In this document: piece after piece, positions 1-11,287 of the stretch
Numbering within the stretch: position 1 is the stretch's first letter
Layout of the letters: every line of letters begins with the position of its first letter
Source: Seiridium cupressi
Lineage: Eukaryota > Ascomycota > Sordariomycetes > Amphisphaeriales > Sporocadaceae
Length of the DNA stretch: 64,000 nucleotides
Reading direction: 5' to 3'
Assembly: GCA_036674765.1 (NCBI GenBank)
Contig: JARVKI010000124.1
Span: 46,452 to 110,451 of the forward strand
Position numbers and translations under genes: made by a program
Notes under the pieces: generated by a model
Databases searched by the model: none
Told to the model about the DNA's origin: nothing
Seen by the model: the letters and a program-made list of their open reading frames with translations, nothing else

Positions 1-168
1 ACGATCCCCGACGTGGAGACTGTCCAGAAGGTCATGTCGGACCCGGACTGGCAGGCGGCAATCAAGGACCAGGATGAGTGGGTGGACACGTCGAGGGCCT
101 TGGTGTCCCTGGGATACCATGTCCCGTACCTCTTGGAGACTGGCGAGGTCGTGAACATGAAGAAATGA
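1..168 (+). CDS. EthD-domain protein, C-terminal end only (5' partial)
   Basis: An open frame runs from the first base to a TGA at 166-168, giving 55 residues. The segment rich in Asp and Trp (DPDW, KDQDEWVDTS) followed by a SLGYHVPYLL-type tail resembles the C-terminus of fungal EthD-domain proteins, small ferredoxin-like-fold proteins often found near polyketide or catabolic genes. The rest of the gene lies outside the window, so neither its start nor its introns can be judged. The next gene is a convergently oriented MFS exporter about 1.75 kb downstream. The family call rests on resemblance only. Confidence 0.6.
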   Translation, partial: TIPDVETVQKVMSDPDWQAAIKDQDEWVDTSRALVSLGYHVPYLLETGEVVNMKK

Positions 169-1917
169 GTGGGGCATGGGAGTTGTCAAGGTTGACATCC
201 CAATCGGCACCGAGCGGCGATCGTTTGCCTAATCGACCCTACTAAGGAATGAAACATTTCGCTCCCAAATTATGGTTCTAGACTTCTTGTGTTACGTTGT
301 ATTGTAATTCTCACCTAAGACGGGAACATGGTCGTCAACTGACCAGCCAACGAATACATTTAAAACCAAGCCTTTCTCACCTAAGACGGGAACATGGTCG
401 TCAACTGACCAACCAACGAATACATTTAAAACCAAGCCTCTCGGACCCTGCAAAGTGGCACAAACGAATGTTTCCCCACCCCCAAGTCCCCTGCAAATCC
501 CTCGCAGCGCTCCACAAAATTACCAGCTACCAGTGATTAGATGGTGGGGTCCGTTATCGCCCGCCCGGGCTACCACGATTCCATGTTTGATAGGCTACAA
601 TGGAGGTTGTAGGGCTGCGCCCGCCTCACCAATGCAATGCCGCTTTATCGGCCCCCAACTGAAGAGGAGCATACAAGGAACCCCACCGGCGTAAGATTCG
701 ATTTAGCTGCTCCGAGCCGAGGCACACCAGCTCGGGCACTTTTGGGAATGCTATTTGAACATCAGATCATTTCGACTTACTCACGTGAGATCGCTTGCAG
801 CATAGCGAGATGCAGCACTTGCTTATGCGACCCAATAGTCGGGCCGCCAGCTGCTGCGAGGTCCTCGCGTTGGCGGTGCCGCTCGTGCCGTTGTCTAAGT
901 CTAGGAAAAGAGACGGTGATTGCCGCTTGCCAGTCTAGTCTGCCTAGAGCCCTTAGGACCCGTGGAGAAATAGATGGCGGCTTCTAAAAATATGATCGAT
1001 TAACAAGTCCCCCGGGTGGTGACACTAGAAAAGGTAAAGTGGTCGCCCTCGGGAGAGCTTTCCCTCTATAGGCCGTGAAGCGAAACCAAATCAAGACCAC
1101 ATTGTAAAAAATACGACGACAGTCTCCACTCGAGGCGCCTGGCGCGTGTGTGGCGTAGCGGACGATGTGATGGTATATGCAACCTGGTTTCGCCTGCAGG
1201 CGCCCATAATGTCAGGTCGTGCGGGTGTGACACACAACCCGCAGCGTCCCTGTCTAATTCACAATCAAAGTCGCGCTGGGGCGGCAGCCAATGTCTCTGA
1301 TTTCAGGTTCTGTTGCCTTCTGACGTAGTACCGATTTGGTGATGGGCGCTCGAATGCCGAGCAGGATTCAAATAGTGCAACGACGTTAGAACGGAAGGAT
1401 TGTAGGATCTGACGTGAGCCGGCAGATTCAAAGACCTTGCATTGCACGGTGCCTCGAGACGTCGTTTCATTCGTCCTCCCGCCGGATGGTCCCACTAGAA
1501 TCCTCCCGCTCGCCAGTATACGCTAATCTGCTGCAGCGAATGTATGGCTGAACGTGTGTGCGGGATCCGGCAGGATTGGTGCTCGGGTTGGTAAAAGAGA
1601 TGACACAATTGTTTTATGCAGATTATCAGTGTAGGGGTCCGAAGTGGATATGGCAATCGAAGGATTCCACTGTTGCTTCGCAGGGCGCCCATAAAGGATC
1701 GGTATCCTAGAGCACCGCCTTATCTTATCGCATTGTTATACCTGTAGCCAATCGAAGTAGTCGTGTGTGCCTGGTGGAGGTATCGCACCCGATATTTGAG
1801 CATATTGTTGTTTCATTTGCTATGCTAGTGTACCATGCCTTAGAATACAGTTTGATAGAATGTAACGAACGTGGCAAATCCCAGGGTATCATTCAAAAGA
1901 AGAGAATCGGCGATCCA
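169..1917. other. Intergenic region between convergent genes
   Basis: Apart from the 66-bp tandem duplication I see no credible gene. The short open frames here have no recognisable domain and no plausible splice partners. Confidence 0.7.
308..439. repeat. 66-bp tandem duplication, two copies
   Basis: Bases 308-373 and 374-439 are the same 66-bp unit (beginning ttctcacctaagacgg) and differ at one position (gaccaGcc versus gaccaAcc). Such identity points to a recent duplication. The unit is a multiple of three, so it leaves a chance short ORF open, but there is no other sign of coding. Confidence 0.95.
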
Positions 1918-3644
1918 TCAAGGTGTCGATACGGAGGCGGAGTGCAATTGCTGTCCGCCCCCTGCTTCGCTCTTCCTCTCCGCCCCTTCAGTTAGCCCAA
2001 ACTCCGTCTCCAACTCAGTGCGCATGGGCAGCTCTTTGGCAAGGAAGCTTAGAAGGAAACCCAGAAGTGCAAATGCGAGGCCCACCTGCCAGCACAACTT
2101 CAGACTATCAACGTAGATGCCTTTGACAGTGGCCTGGAGGCCTGGGTTCTGATCCAGGTTCAACGCAGAGTAGATCTTGCCCCCAGCAGCCAGGGTATAT
2201 GCTCCTCCATTAGATAGTAACGCACGTGCGCTTTCATTGTCCTGCAGGCGAGATGCTATCAAGGAATCAGCTTTCGAGTTGAAGACTGCTAGAGGTATAG
2301 CAGCTCCCCAGATTGTTCCAAAACCGCGCATAAAGGCCCATGTGGCCGTTGCGACAGCCACGTCTGATTCGGGGAGGGGAGTCAAAATGGTTGGCAGAGT
2401 GACTGGCGTGATAATCCCAATTGCAAGTGCACCAATGATCTGGATCCCCGCCCAGTATCTCGTGGTCGTGTTTTCATCAAGTCTGGTGAATAGTCCAATG
2501 GCGAGTGGGAAGAGGGCAAAGCCAACCATCAGCAGTGGACGATAACGTCCGATCTTGGTCATGACGCCACCGCTCACTATTGTGAACGGCATGCAGACCG
2601 CAGCTGTAGGTAAAATGTCGACGCCGGATTTGAATGCGGACGCCCCGAGAACCGCCTGGAAGTAGATAGGCAGAACGAATAGAATGTAGAAGACTAGCAT
2701 GTTGTGTGTAAAGGCGCACAAGAAACCGGCGAGCGAGGTTCGGTTGGAGAACAGCCTGAACGGGGTAGTGGGCTCTGGGACCCTCGTCTCAAAAAGCAGG
2801 AATAAAGGCAGTCCCAGTAGGCCCAGAACCAACGGGATTATGGTTCTCCAAGACGACCATGGCTCCTCACCACCGCCCCAGGTCAAAGCAAGGAGGATGG
2901 ATGTGATGGCGGCAACGAGAAGAACGTTCCCGGCAAAGTCCACTCGCTTCAGTGAGCTCAGAGACATGGTTGATCCCTTGGGCAAAGCTTCAAGGGATAT
3001 GATGACCATGGCGAGTGTCACTCCAGATAGCGGTAGATTCAAGTAGAAGATCCATCGCCATGAAGCATAGCTGGCAAATGCTCCACCAATAAGGGGCCCC
3101 ACAGTAGTGGAAATGGCGTAGATGGCGAAGATGAAGCCCATGAACTTGCCTCGCTCGCGCAGAGGCACCAAGTCGCATACTACCATTTCCACCAGGGCAT
3201 TGAGTCCAGCGCAGCCGATGCCCTGAATGGCACGGCCGACCACGAGTGCGCCGAGAGTAGGAGCAGGGCCTGCGATTGCAGATCCAATGGCAAAAATGGA
3301 TATGGCAAAGAGTGTCAGTGCACGGCGGCCGAAGATGTTGGCTGTTTGGCCAAATAGTGGCGTGAAAGCAGTAGTTGTGAGCAGATAGGAATTGGCGATC
3401 CACATATAGCCTTGACTAGTGCCGAGATCCTCGATCATGGATGGCATAGCCGTTGAGACGGCCGTGGCATCAAGTCCTGCGAGGAGACTTGCTACAGCCA
3501 TAGATGTCATGATGGCCTATGACATATTAGCAGCTGTTGCACCATCGCCTCAAAAGCCAGTGAAAGTCGACTTTTACTCACCCAAAAGCGCCATCCACGG
3601 CGTTGGGGCGCCACTTCGGGAGTGGCTTTCTCCTCTAGCGCCAT
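1918..3644 (-). CDS. MFS transporter, DHA2 (14-helix drug:H+ antiporter) type
   Basis: Proton-driven efflux pump of the plasma membrane, probably exporting a toxic or secondary compound. Two exons: 3644-3582 (21 residues ending RRGWRFW) and 3516-1918; the intron 3517-3581 is 65 nt and phase 0. Total about 553 aa, normal for DHA2. Visible features: first helix with LLAGLDATAVSTAMP, motif A region around FGQTANIFGRRAL, GRAIQGIGCAGLNAL, and the antiporter motif region STTVGPLIGGAF followed by SWRWIFYLNLP. The start at 3644 is chosen because the charged N-terminal exon splices in frame onto the first helix, as in relatives. It is divergent from the rhodopsin-domain gene at 4866. Substrate unknown; aflatoxin-pump-like homologues exist in many clusters, but no biosynthetic backbone gene lies nearby. 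Confidence 0.9.
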
Positions 3645-3859
3645 GTCTTCCAGTGATCGATCGGCTTGTGTGTAGGAACGTGGGCTAATGTAGCACTGAC
3701 GAGAAGGGACGAGCGTTGAGACTAAGGGTCCTCAAGTCTTCAAATCCTCCATGAGTTGAAGTAATATAAGATTTTTGAATTCAGACAGGTCGCGAATGGG
3801 TAAAGGTAAGGCCCCCAAGTGATTGATGACTTCTGCACAAGCCAAATGCAACGCTGGTG

Positions 3860-3871
3860 CCCCCCCCCCCC
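3860..3871. repeat. Poly-C tract, 12 C
   Basis: Twelve consecutive C residues in the intergenic region. It is useful as a comparison for the shorter poly-C tracts that disrupt the reading frame of the large gene at 17-23 kb. Confidence 0.95.
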
Positions 3872-4059
3872 ACAATTTGCGACGTCAGACGTGTCTCGCG
3901 ATCAGCCTGGCCCTCACCGGCAGTGTTGGTGCATACGGGCGAGTAACTAGATTCAGAATCAGGCCATGGAGGTTCGCAACCGCAGTTAGCTGCAGGCCGC
4001 TGGCCGCTGGCCGCTGGCAGATCAACTATAGTGATGCCAAGAATGAGGTAGCTAGCTCA

Positions 4060-4122
4060 GGGAATAGAAAGCACAGCTGCGGGAATAGAAGGCACAGCTG
4101 CGGGAATAGAAAGCACAGCTGC
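4060..4122. repeat. 21-bp tandem repeat, three copies
   Basis: Three head-to-tail copies of a 21-bp unit (gggaatagaaagcacagctg + c) at 4060-4080, 4081-4101 and 4102-4122. The middle copy differs by one base. Confidence 0.95.
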
Positions 4123-4865
4123 GAGACCGACGATAGGGCAGCGCAAATCATGTCGGTACTGCAGACGAGGCGCCAAGCCACCGCCGATCTGGAGCGCCAT
4201 CTGATTTCGTGCGGAACAACTACACGCTGTCGGGTAGTGCCACTACCACCCACCTCAAGTATGCTTTATTTAACTACCCCTGTCAGGCTACGGCTGGGGT
4301 AAGTCCCACGGTGGCACGGACTGTACATTAGTGTTACCCGGCAAATCCCCAACCCTGCTTATGGTGACGAACCTGATCCAAGGCCGCAAGAAACATTCAC
4401 ATGATAGGATCCCTGGCCGTACCCACCATCCATTTACATCTGCGGAATGCAGACGCAACGAAATGCCGAGACTGGTGCCGTTAGCGAAATTTCACTCGTT
4501 GATGTGCAGTCTCATGCACCGATAGCCGGCTTGTCCTACACAGTCTACAGCAATCGACTTATTATCCGTTACCAATCCTGCCGGTCGTGCAGCGGTAGGG
4601 TTGCAGAGAAGGATGACGGATCATGCAATATTCCCTTGCCGCATCCTATTGGCCCACCACCAGCTGCAGTGTCACACACTCTGACACCATTTGCTGCAGT
4701 CTGCTGTGGTCAGCGTGACCGTACCAGAGATGGCGTCCACTCCGTGCTTACTACATGTCTACTTGGTTGAAGTACCTAGGAGGCGCCCCCAGCTCTGTCG
4801 ATTGGAAAACTTCCTCCAGATTCAACAACTTTCTCAACTGTTCCTGAACTACTCACGACGCCATC

Positions 4866-6237
4866 ATGTCACACGCACCATCGTCAGCCTTGCTCCCGCG
4901 CCAGGCGATTGATCTGAATGGGCCAGCTCTCGCTCCGCCAACAGGCATGGTGTCCCAGCTGGACAATCCGCCAAATGAAAACCATATTGCCGTTCCCGTC
5001 ATTTCTGTCTGCGTCGCCATTACTGCTGTGTTTTACTTTATCCGCTTCTATGCAAAGTATCTAACCAAGCAAATCAATCTTTCTGACTGTGAGTTCCTCG
5101 GGTAGCCTAGACCATCTCACCCTATACTCAGACTGACCTTTGCCTAGATCTATCCGCCGTGGCATTTGTACGTTGTCTACCATAGTCTCATATTGTGTCT
5201 GGGCTTTTACTGACACAGCCTAGCCCATCTTCTGGGTCTATGTCTACTATAGTTACCGTCTCAGCTGGTCACCAGGCTATCTCATCCATGAGTGGGATAT
5301 GCGGTTGAAGGATATCAGCGCCTTCTCCTATGTGAGTCCTCAGATATATCTCCTGTCCGGTAGAGAAAAAACCATCTGACTGGCGACATTCAGGTCTGCT
5401 TTATGGGCACCACCCTCTACCTGTGGATCATCGCCTTGGTCAAGTGCTCCATTCTTGTGGAATGGGTAAACATATTTGTCCCGAAGGGCAAGCGCACCTA
5501 CTTTACCTGGATGTGCTACGCTACCTGCGTCGCAATCTCGCTGCTCTCGATCATCATATTCATCATGAACCTGGTCAACTGCACTCCATTTCAAGCAAAC
5601 TATGACCCGCTGACCCCTAATTATTTTTGCCGGTTCAAAGTCCCGGAATTCGGACTTGCATCGTCTACGACCAACTTTGTGCTGGATCTGATCCCTCTTA
5701 TTCTTGCACAGAGAGTGATTTGGGGACTGCGTATGTCGTTGTCGAAGAAGCTTGGTGTCAGTGTGGTGTTCCTCGTTGGTCTAACGTATGTTTTGCTATT
5801 CCAAGTTGATAGTGGAAATTCGCTAACCATGACTGTGGAATAGTGGCTGTGCTTCAAGTCTAGTGCGACTATACTTTGCTACACAGTTCTACGTATCGAC
5901 TGATGTCACCTACTTCTACTCCATCATGGCACTGTGCTCACTGTGCGAGGTGACCTGCGCCCATTTGATCTTCTGCGCGCCTCACGTGCCGAAGGTCATC
6001 GGAGGTATCAAGCAGAGCAAGACAATCAGCGGAATCAAGCGATACATCAGCTCGAGGGGTTCCTCCAAGAGCGACGCTACCTATATCAACCAGTCAGACG
6101 GCTTTGGCGAGACCGCGGAACTGAAATCTGCCGGCAACCCGAATTCACAGCGCTTTGTGAACTCAAGGGGAACTGATCGTCAGACGACATACTCTGAGGA
6201 GTCTGAAAGAACTCTGCGGCAGCCGAGTTTTGTCTGA
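4866..6237 (+). CDS. Rhodopsin-domain (GPCR-like) seven-helix membrane protein
   Basis: Fungal integral membrane protein of the rhodopsin-domain family (PTH11-like fold without a CFEM domain), presumed plasma-membrane sensor or accessory protein; no ligand is known. Five exons: 4866-5088, 5148-5167, 5224-5331, 5394-5785, 5844-6237; introns of 56-62 nt join in frame, about 378 aa. Hydrophobic helices include HIAVPVISVCVAITAVFYFI, the segment starting GTTLYLWIIALVKCSILVEW, ISLLSIIIFIMNLVNC and DLIPLILAQRVIWGL. The cytosolic tail is Ser/Thr/Gly-rich and charged. The acceptor of exon 3 is ambiguous: a second AG lies four bases upstream, and I chose the one that keeps frame. A paralogue lies at 14648-15979. 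Confidence 0.85.
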
Positions 6238-7862
6238 TCTACAAAGCGTTGTTTGATTGGATCTGATTTGACGCGAAGCACCGTAGTCGCATATAGAATG
6301 TTCTATGCAAAAGTTGACTAGTGGCGTACGTGCTACTAAATCATGTTACAAGTACTATACGATACAATTTCTATAAATACAATAGGCACTATATTTCTTT
6401 GGCGCGCATGCATAGTGACACCGCCTCTCCTGTAGATAGCCGGTTTCCTGAAGCTATTCCGAAGAAAAAGCAAACCCGTGCTTTTTCCACTTCTAGGAGC
6501 TTAGCTTCCTAATTAGCCGAAATACGGTGATCGCCTCTCCTTCGAAAAAGTGTAAGATGCATCGGGTAAGGTCAGTTGGTCTCCAACTCTATTAATAGCA
6601 ACCCAAGAACCCTGGCGGCGGTACCCGATCCCTCCAATCGGTTGGGTACGCTTATCGCACTGGTGTAATGTGTGTGAGCGTCAGTCGAAAACCGGGGACC
6701 AACAAGGACCTGACCAGCCGACATGTGATGCAAATCGTACTCGGATACCACCGGACAGCCTCGTATCTTCCCCTACCTCATCCATGTGATGTCACTGCAG
6801 ATGAGCGCGCAATCTCGCCCATGATTGTTACTATCGTTGCAGTCATCGGATGGAGATGAGCGGCCGGCGGCGTGGACTTTTCTTCTGGGTCCTGTGCTTA
6901 CTGCAGCGCGATCATTGACGTGTCATGAGCGCTAGTGATAATACATGAAGGCTAGCTCCACCAACCACTGCACCCCTCCGTCGCAGGACTTTTGCTTCTT
7001 GCCCATGACTGCCGGTGACCCTGGAATGCTTGCCGGCGGCCGCCGAGAATATGTGGCTAGGCCCCGTCTGACCGCAGCGTAAGAAATGATGCCCGAATAG
7101 GCAATCGAAAAAGCCCCCAAATGCGGCCGACCGGATCAACGAGGAGCCTCTTGTGCCGTTCTTACACATGCGCCCACTGTGCCACATCAGACCACAACCA
7201 GGGCGGAGGCTCGGGAGATGCTACCTCACTTGGGTATAGTGTCATAGCCATTGATGGAACGGTAAGGGTCGAGAAGGCTTATTAAGAAAGGAAATTGAAC
7301 ATCATGCAGCCCTGTCTAACCATGAGATCCCATCACACGCAACAGTGGCACTCTGGTGAAAGTGCATTTTTTGTATGGCTCTGAGTATGTTGTATCATGT
7401 ACTGTTTAGTGACTTGAATGATATGATGCGTGCTATGGAAGGTGCATTGCATTGGCTGACACCTGCCAATAACTGTTGGCCCCTTGCAGAAGTGACCATC
7501 AATAGTCGTATCTCTCAATATACGGCATCTAGAAGATCTTATTGGTCACTGACTTGACCGAAGGACTTTTGCCACTTCCCGCAGGCCACCACTATCTTGG
7601 ACAGTTGGAAATGGGTTCGGAAAACCGTCTCCTATGGACTAAGATATCTTCCCCTTGTGGATAACCATCTTTCTCAGTTGAGATGGAGACGAATCACCAC
7701 TCCAATCACTTCAATAACGTCTCCCATAGTTTCAAGAAACGGCAGATACATATCGTCCTCCAAGTAACAATGGGAATATCGAACCCTGAATATCAAAATG
7801 TATTGAGTCAGCAAAGACTAGCCCTGATCAGCTAGTACTACGAGATAATCTTCCTGTTGCCA
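6238..7862. other. Intergenic region
   Basis: About 1.6 kb separating convergent genes. No open frame with domain-like composition or splice partners was found, and no strong repeat was noticed. Confidence 0.65.
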
Positions 7863-9031
7863 CTAAACCCTAATGACGATCTTGCCAACGGTATTTTGCT
7901 GTCTCAGCTGCTCGAGAGCTATCGGTGCATCCTTCCACTCGTATACATTCCCTAGACAGGGGTGTATATCATGCTCCTCAGCTAAAGCTACCGTTCGCGA
8001 AAGCATGGCTCTACTGAAGGACAGCATGCCTCTTACTAGACTGGGGTCAGCAGTTGAAACGTTGGGGTGTTGCAGTAGTACGTACGGATCTTCCCCCCAG
8101 TGATGAGCGGCATCACCACATCGACAGGCTCCGGGACAGTCAGGAACCCAGCCAGACAAGCTGTCCCGCCCTGTCGCAGAGACTTCATGGACTGTGCCAG
8201 TGTTCCCGATCCCCCGACGTCGCAGACCAGATCAACGCCCTTGCCATCGGTAAGACGAAGAACCTCGTCAGACCAATTTGGAGTCGTCTTGTAGTTGATC
8301 AACTCCGAAGCGCCGAGCTTCTTAGCAATCTGCAACTTCTCATCTGACGAGGAGGTGGCAATGACTCTGGCTCCAAGGGCACTGGCGTACTATTGAACTT
8401 GTTAGCGTACCATTCATGAGCACTAACCAGTCTGCGAACTCACCTGAATCACAGCACAGCTTACACCTCCAGTGCCCTGCGTGACGACTGTGATTCCCTT
8501 CCCAACGTGCACCGTTCCGAGCATATTGATCGCAGAGCCTGCGGCGCCGGGCAGAGCTGCTGCTTCCTCGAATGACAGATTCTTCGGAGCGCGGACGATC
8601 CATGGGTCTTGCACAGCAACGTACTGGGTCAAGGTGCCATTCGCCGTTCCTGCGCCGATGATGTTCCTTATGTCTAGCGCACTCACGTCGCCGTCAACCC
8701 AGCCGCGTCCCGGCAGAGAGATCACCGCCTCGCCGATACTGTCCTTCCACTCGCTGTCTGGCCCAGTGCTCACGATCTCCCCAGCGCCGTCATTGCATGG
8801 GATCAGACCTGGAGACGTGCGGATCGGGTAGAGAGGGGAGTCTGCTATAGCGAGGAGGTCTCGGAAGTTGAGAGCCGCAGCACGCATGCGGACGAGAACG
8901 GAGCCAGGTCCTGGCGATGGGATGGGAACCTCTTTGACTGACAGATTATCGAACAAATTTGGCGATAGGTGCGACTTGGCAGAGTCGACAATGTTGACTT
9001 GATAAGATAGAGCCATGTTGGAGGATGCCAT
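7863..9031 (-). CDS. Medium-chain dehydrogenase/reductase, MDR7-like alcohol dehydrogenase
   Basis: NAD(P)-dependent oxidoreductase of the zinc-type alcohol dehydrogenase superfamily. Three exons: 9031-8444, 8389-8086, 8035-7863; introns of 54 and 50 nt; about 354 aa, normal for the family. The GroES-like half carries NFRDLLAI and PCNDGAGEIV; the Rossmann half carries TQGTGGVS, then ATSSSDEKLQIAKKLGA after the first intron, and ends HDIHPCLGNVYEWKDAP..GKIVIRV. The last intron is needed: without it the frame stops just after GGKIRTYY, with it the text continues ILRGMLSFSRAM as in relatives. It lacks the catalytic-zinc CGxD motif of classical ADHs, matching the MDR7 subgroup. An in-frame alternative start five codons in (MALSYQ) is possible. 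Substrate unknown. Confidence 0.9.
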
Positions 9032-9474
9032 GTCTTCTTATATGCTTCACTGAGCGTGACAATCTGGGAACATGATGAGAATGATATTAGAAGTATACCA
9101 TCACTGGAGCCGTGGTCTCTTAAATAGAGAGTGCTTCCTCCCAGCATCCTTGGGTGGCCCAGTCATACTGCTCTTCGAAGTGAACACATTTCTAAGCCAT
9201 TTGCTTCAGTTCTAGAGATTGAGCCATATTCCCACGATTGTCCAAGTAAGACTCGAGGAGGTCCGCTGCCGGTGCTGGTGTCTTTGGGTGGAGTTCCGCA
9301 GGCTAATAGTGGCGAGGGTCTGCCCACAACCTTGCAACGAGTTTGCTATGACATAGTATCAAATACAGCTTAGCTTCGCACTATAGAAGTCATGTGGATC
9401 TGGCTGTCCATTGCAGTTTATCGATTAAAAACGTAGTCATTCCATTGCTCGGCTTCAACTTGCTCTAATACCCA
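9032..9474. other. Intergenic region
   Basis: Upstream region of the MDR7 gene and downstream of the regulator gene (both on the minus strand). I see no further gene. Confidence 0.7.
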
Positions 9475-10620
9475 CTACACTGGCATGAGAATCGGTGGTC
9501 GTGCAAGAGTGGGTATGCACGCAGCCAGCAGAATTGTCTCATATATGTCGGTATAGAGCGGCTGCCCCTCGTTCCACTTAACTGTAAAGTCGTGGTATGT
9601 CATCAAGTCTCCTCCAGATCCAAGGGTAAACTGCCACCAGATTTCCTCCGGCACACTCCACAACGCACCATTCACGGTGACTGGCAGGTACGCCATTCGA
9701 GGGACGCTGGTGCAGAAACCATCTTTCAGCGACGAATACAATGCTTGAAGGAGGATGGACATCAGGATTGTGCGTCTGGCACTCTCGACAAAGATCCAGC
9801 ACTTGTAGAGAGATTCGTTGCTACAATCCTCATAGAGCAGGTTGATCGACGACTGGAGATGAAGTGTCCAGTCCTCCAATGTTCCCGATTGTCTCTCTGC
9901 GCTGGCGCGCTGACGGATATCACCATCAAAAAGCCGAATGATTTGGTACATGATCAATGCCTGAACGCCGACCAGGTAGTCTTTCGTTGACCATGATGAA
10001 GTCTTGGAGGAATTGACAAGGCTATCAATCCGGCTATCAAGCATTGAGAAGATGACCGCCCGGTTTTGGAGCGATTTCTGACAATACATGGCACTGAGAC
10101 CAAGTAAGTCTTGATAGACGACCGGCGGCACGTCTTGAAAGGAAGCTGGATGGATAAACGGTAGCTGATTCTGCTGTACTAGCTGTGGTATGAAAGATTG
10201 GAACTGATCAATGCAAAAGTCTATTTGCTCTTGCTTAAGGATTGTCCGCACTGGAACCTGCAGAGACGCCAAGGGCAATAGGTCCATTTCGCTTAACTCG
10301 TTAGCCTCAGAAACACCACCGGTGGCTTCACCCACCGGCACAATGCCCGGAGCTCGCTGTTCTTAGCGATGTGGAGTTGTTCTAGCGGCAGTGGAGATCT
10401 GTTCCGTGAGCCGCTGTCTACGCGCCGCATTGGCAGCGGGAGGCGTTGTCTACTTCCATCAGTTCCACGAACAGTGAAATCCCACGGGGCCACCCACATA
10501 TTCACAAACCAAGGTCCGGTCTATGCATCGTCTGCATTGCGGAAATCCTAGGTCGCATCTCCGTTTCGCTTGCACACAGGCAGTACATGCCTTCCGGCGT
10601 GTACTCTGGCGGACGAACAT
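9475..10620 (-). CDS. Zn2Cys6 transcription factor with fungal-specific C-terminal domain
   Basis: DNA-binding regulator. The ATG at 10620 opens MFVRQSTRRKACTACVQAKR and the six cysteines are spaced C-x2-C-x6-C-x6-C-x2-C-x6-C, a textbook binuclear zinc cluster (residues about 12-39). The same frame then meets stops before reopening into an Asp/Gln/Phe-rich regulatory domain (VRTILKQEQIDFCIDQFQSF...) ending at 9475, of the fungal-specific transcription factor domain type. My model joins 10620-10486 to 10356-9475 through a 129-nt phase-0 intron (GTGGGA...AACAG), giving about 338 aa. The alternative is two compensating frameshifts, because the intervening stretch is open in the next frame. The gene lies between two dehydrogenase genes on the same strand, a natural position for a pathway-specific regulator; that role is inference. 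Confidence 0.8.
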
Positions 10621-11287
10621 TGTGATTGTCGCACTTCACTTGGAGGAGCACGAACCCTGCCCAGTCGTGAACTTTTAGCAATTGTGATATGCTCTGACCT
10701 CAAAGTCCTCGAAGTGGCTTCCCTTGCACAGTCGAAGGAAGACGGCGGCGGCAAGATTTAAGCTCGGACCTTCCGTCAGCTTGGCATTGCGGAATTCCGC
10801 TTTAGCGAGGAATTGGTCAGCAAGTCCGCTGAGGCTAAAACCAAGGGAAAGAGTTGACGCACCCCCAAGCCGCGTCCGGATGTTAAGGATACTGGAACTG
10901 GTATACTGCGCTTAAACATAATGGTTGACCTGTCAATATGATTTTGCCCTATCTAAGAGACTTCTTACTCTGGGTTATGTCAACCTCTGTCGATCGCAGT
11001 GCCAAGGCGGTTTAGGTGCACCTAGCAGAATACAATGTACTGGAGGCAAATGCCACGCGCCGAGTGCCTTGAACAGTGGCTCCAATTATCTGACTCGCTC
11101 GCTACATGCATCTATCGCTATTCATTTCATCGCAAAAGCCTCACTGATCCCAGCACCAATCCAACACTAACAGCAGTATCAATGATAGATACGACTTGTT
11201 AAAAGCTCAGACTCTCCTTGCGCGCTTGAACTTTTTCACTCTCAGATCATTGTTAGTGCGCATCTTATGGTTTAATATAGGGAAATC
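10621..11287. other. Intergenic region
   Basis: Upstream of the regulator and downstream of the zinc dehydrogenase. No gene or obvious repeat. Confidence 0.65.

Larger units (their letters stand above)
3645..4865. other. Divergent intergenic region with simple repeats
   Basis: The shared upstream region of the MFS exporter and the rhodopsin-domain gene. It holds a run of 12 C, a ccgctgg triplication near 3998-4020 and a three-copy 21-bp repeat. No gene is evident. Confidence 0.7.
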
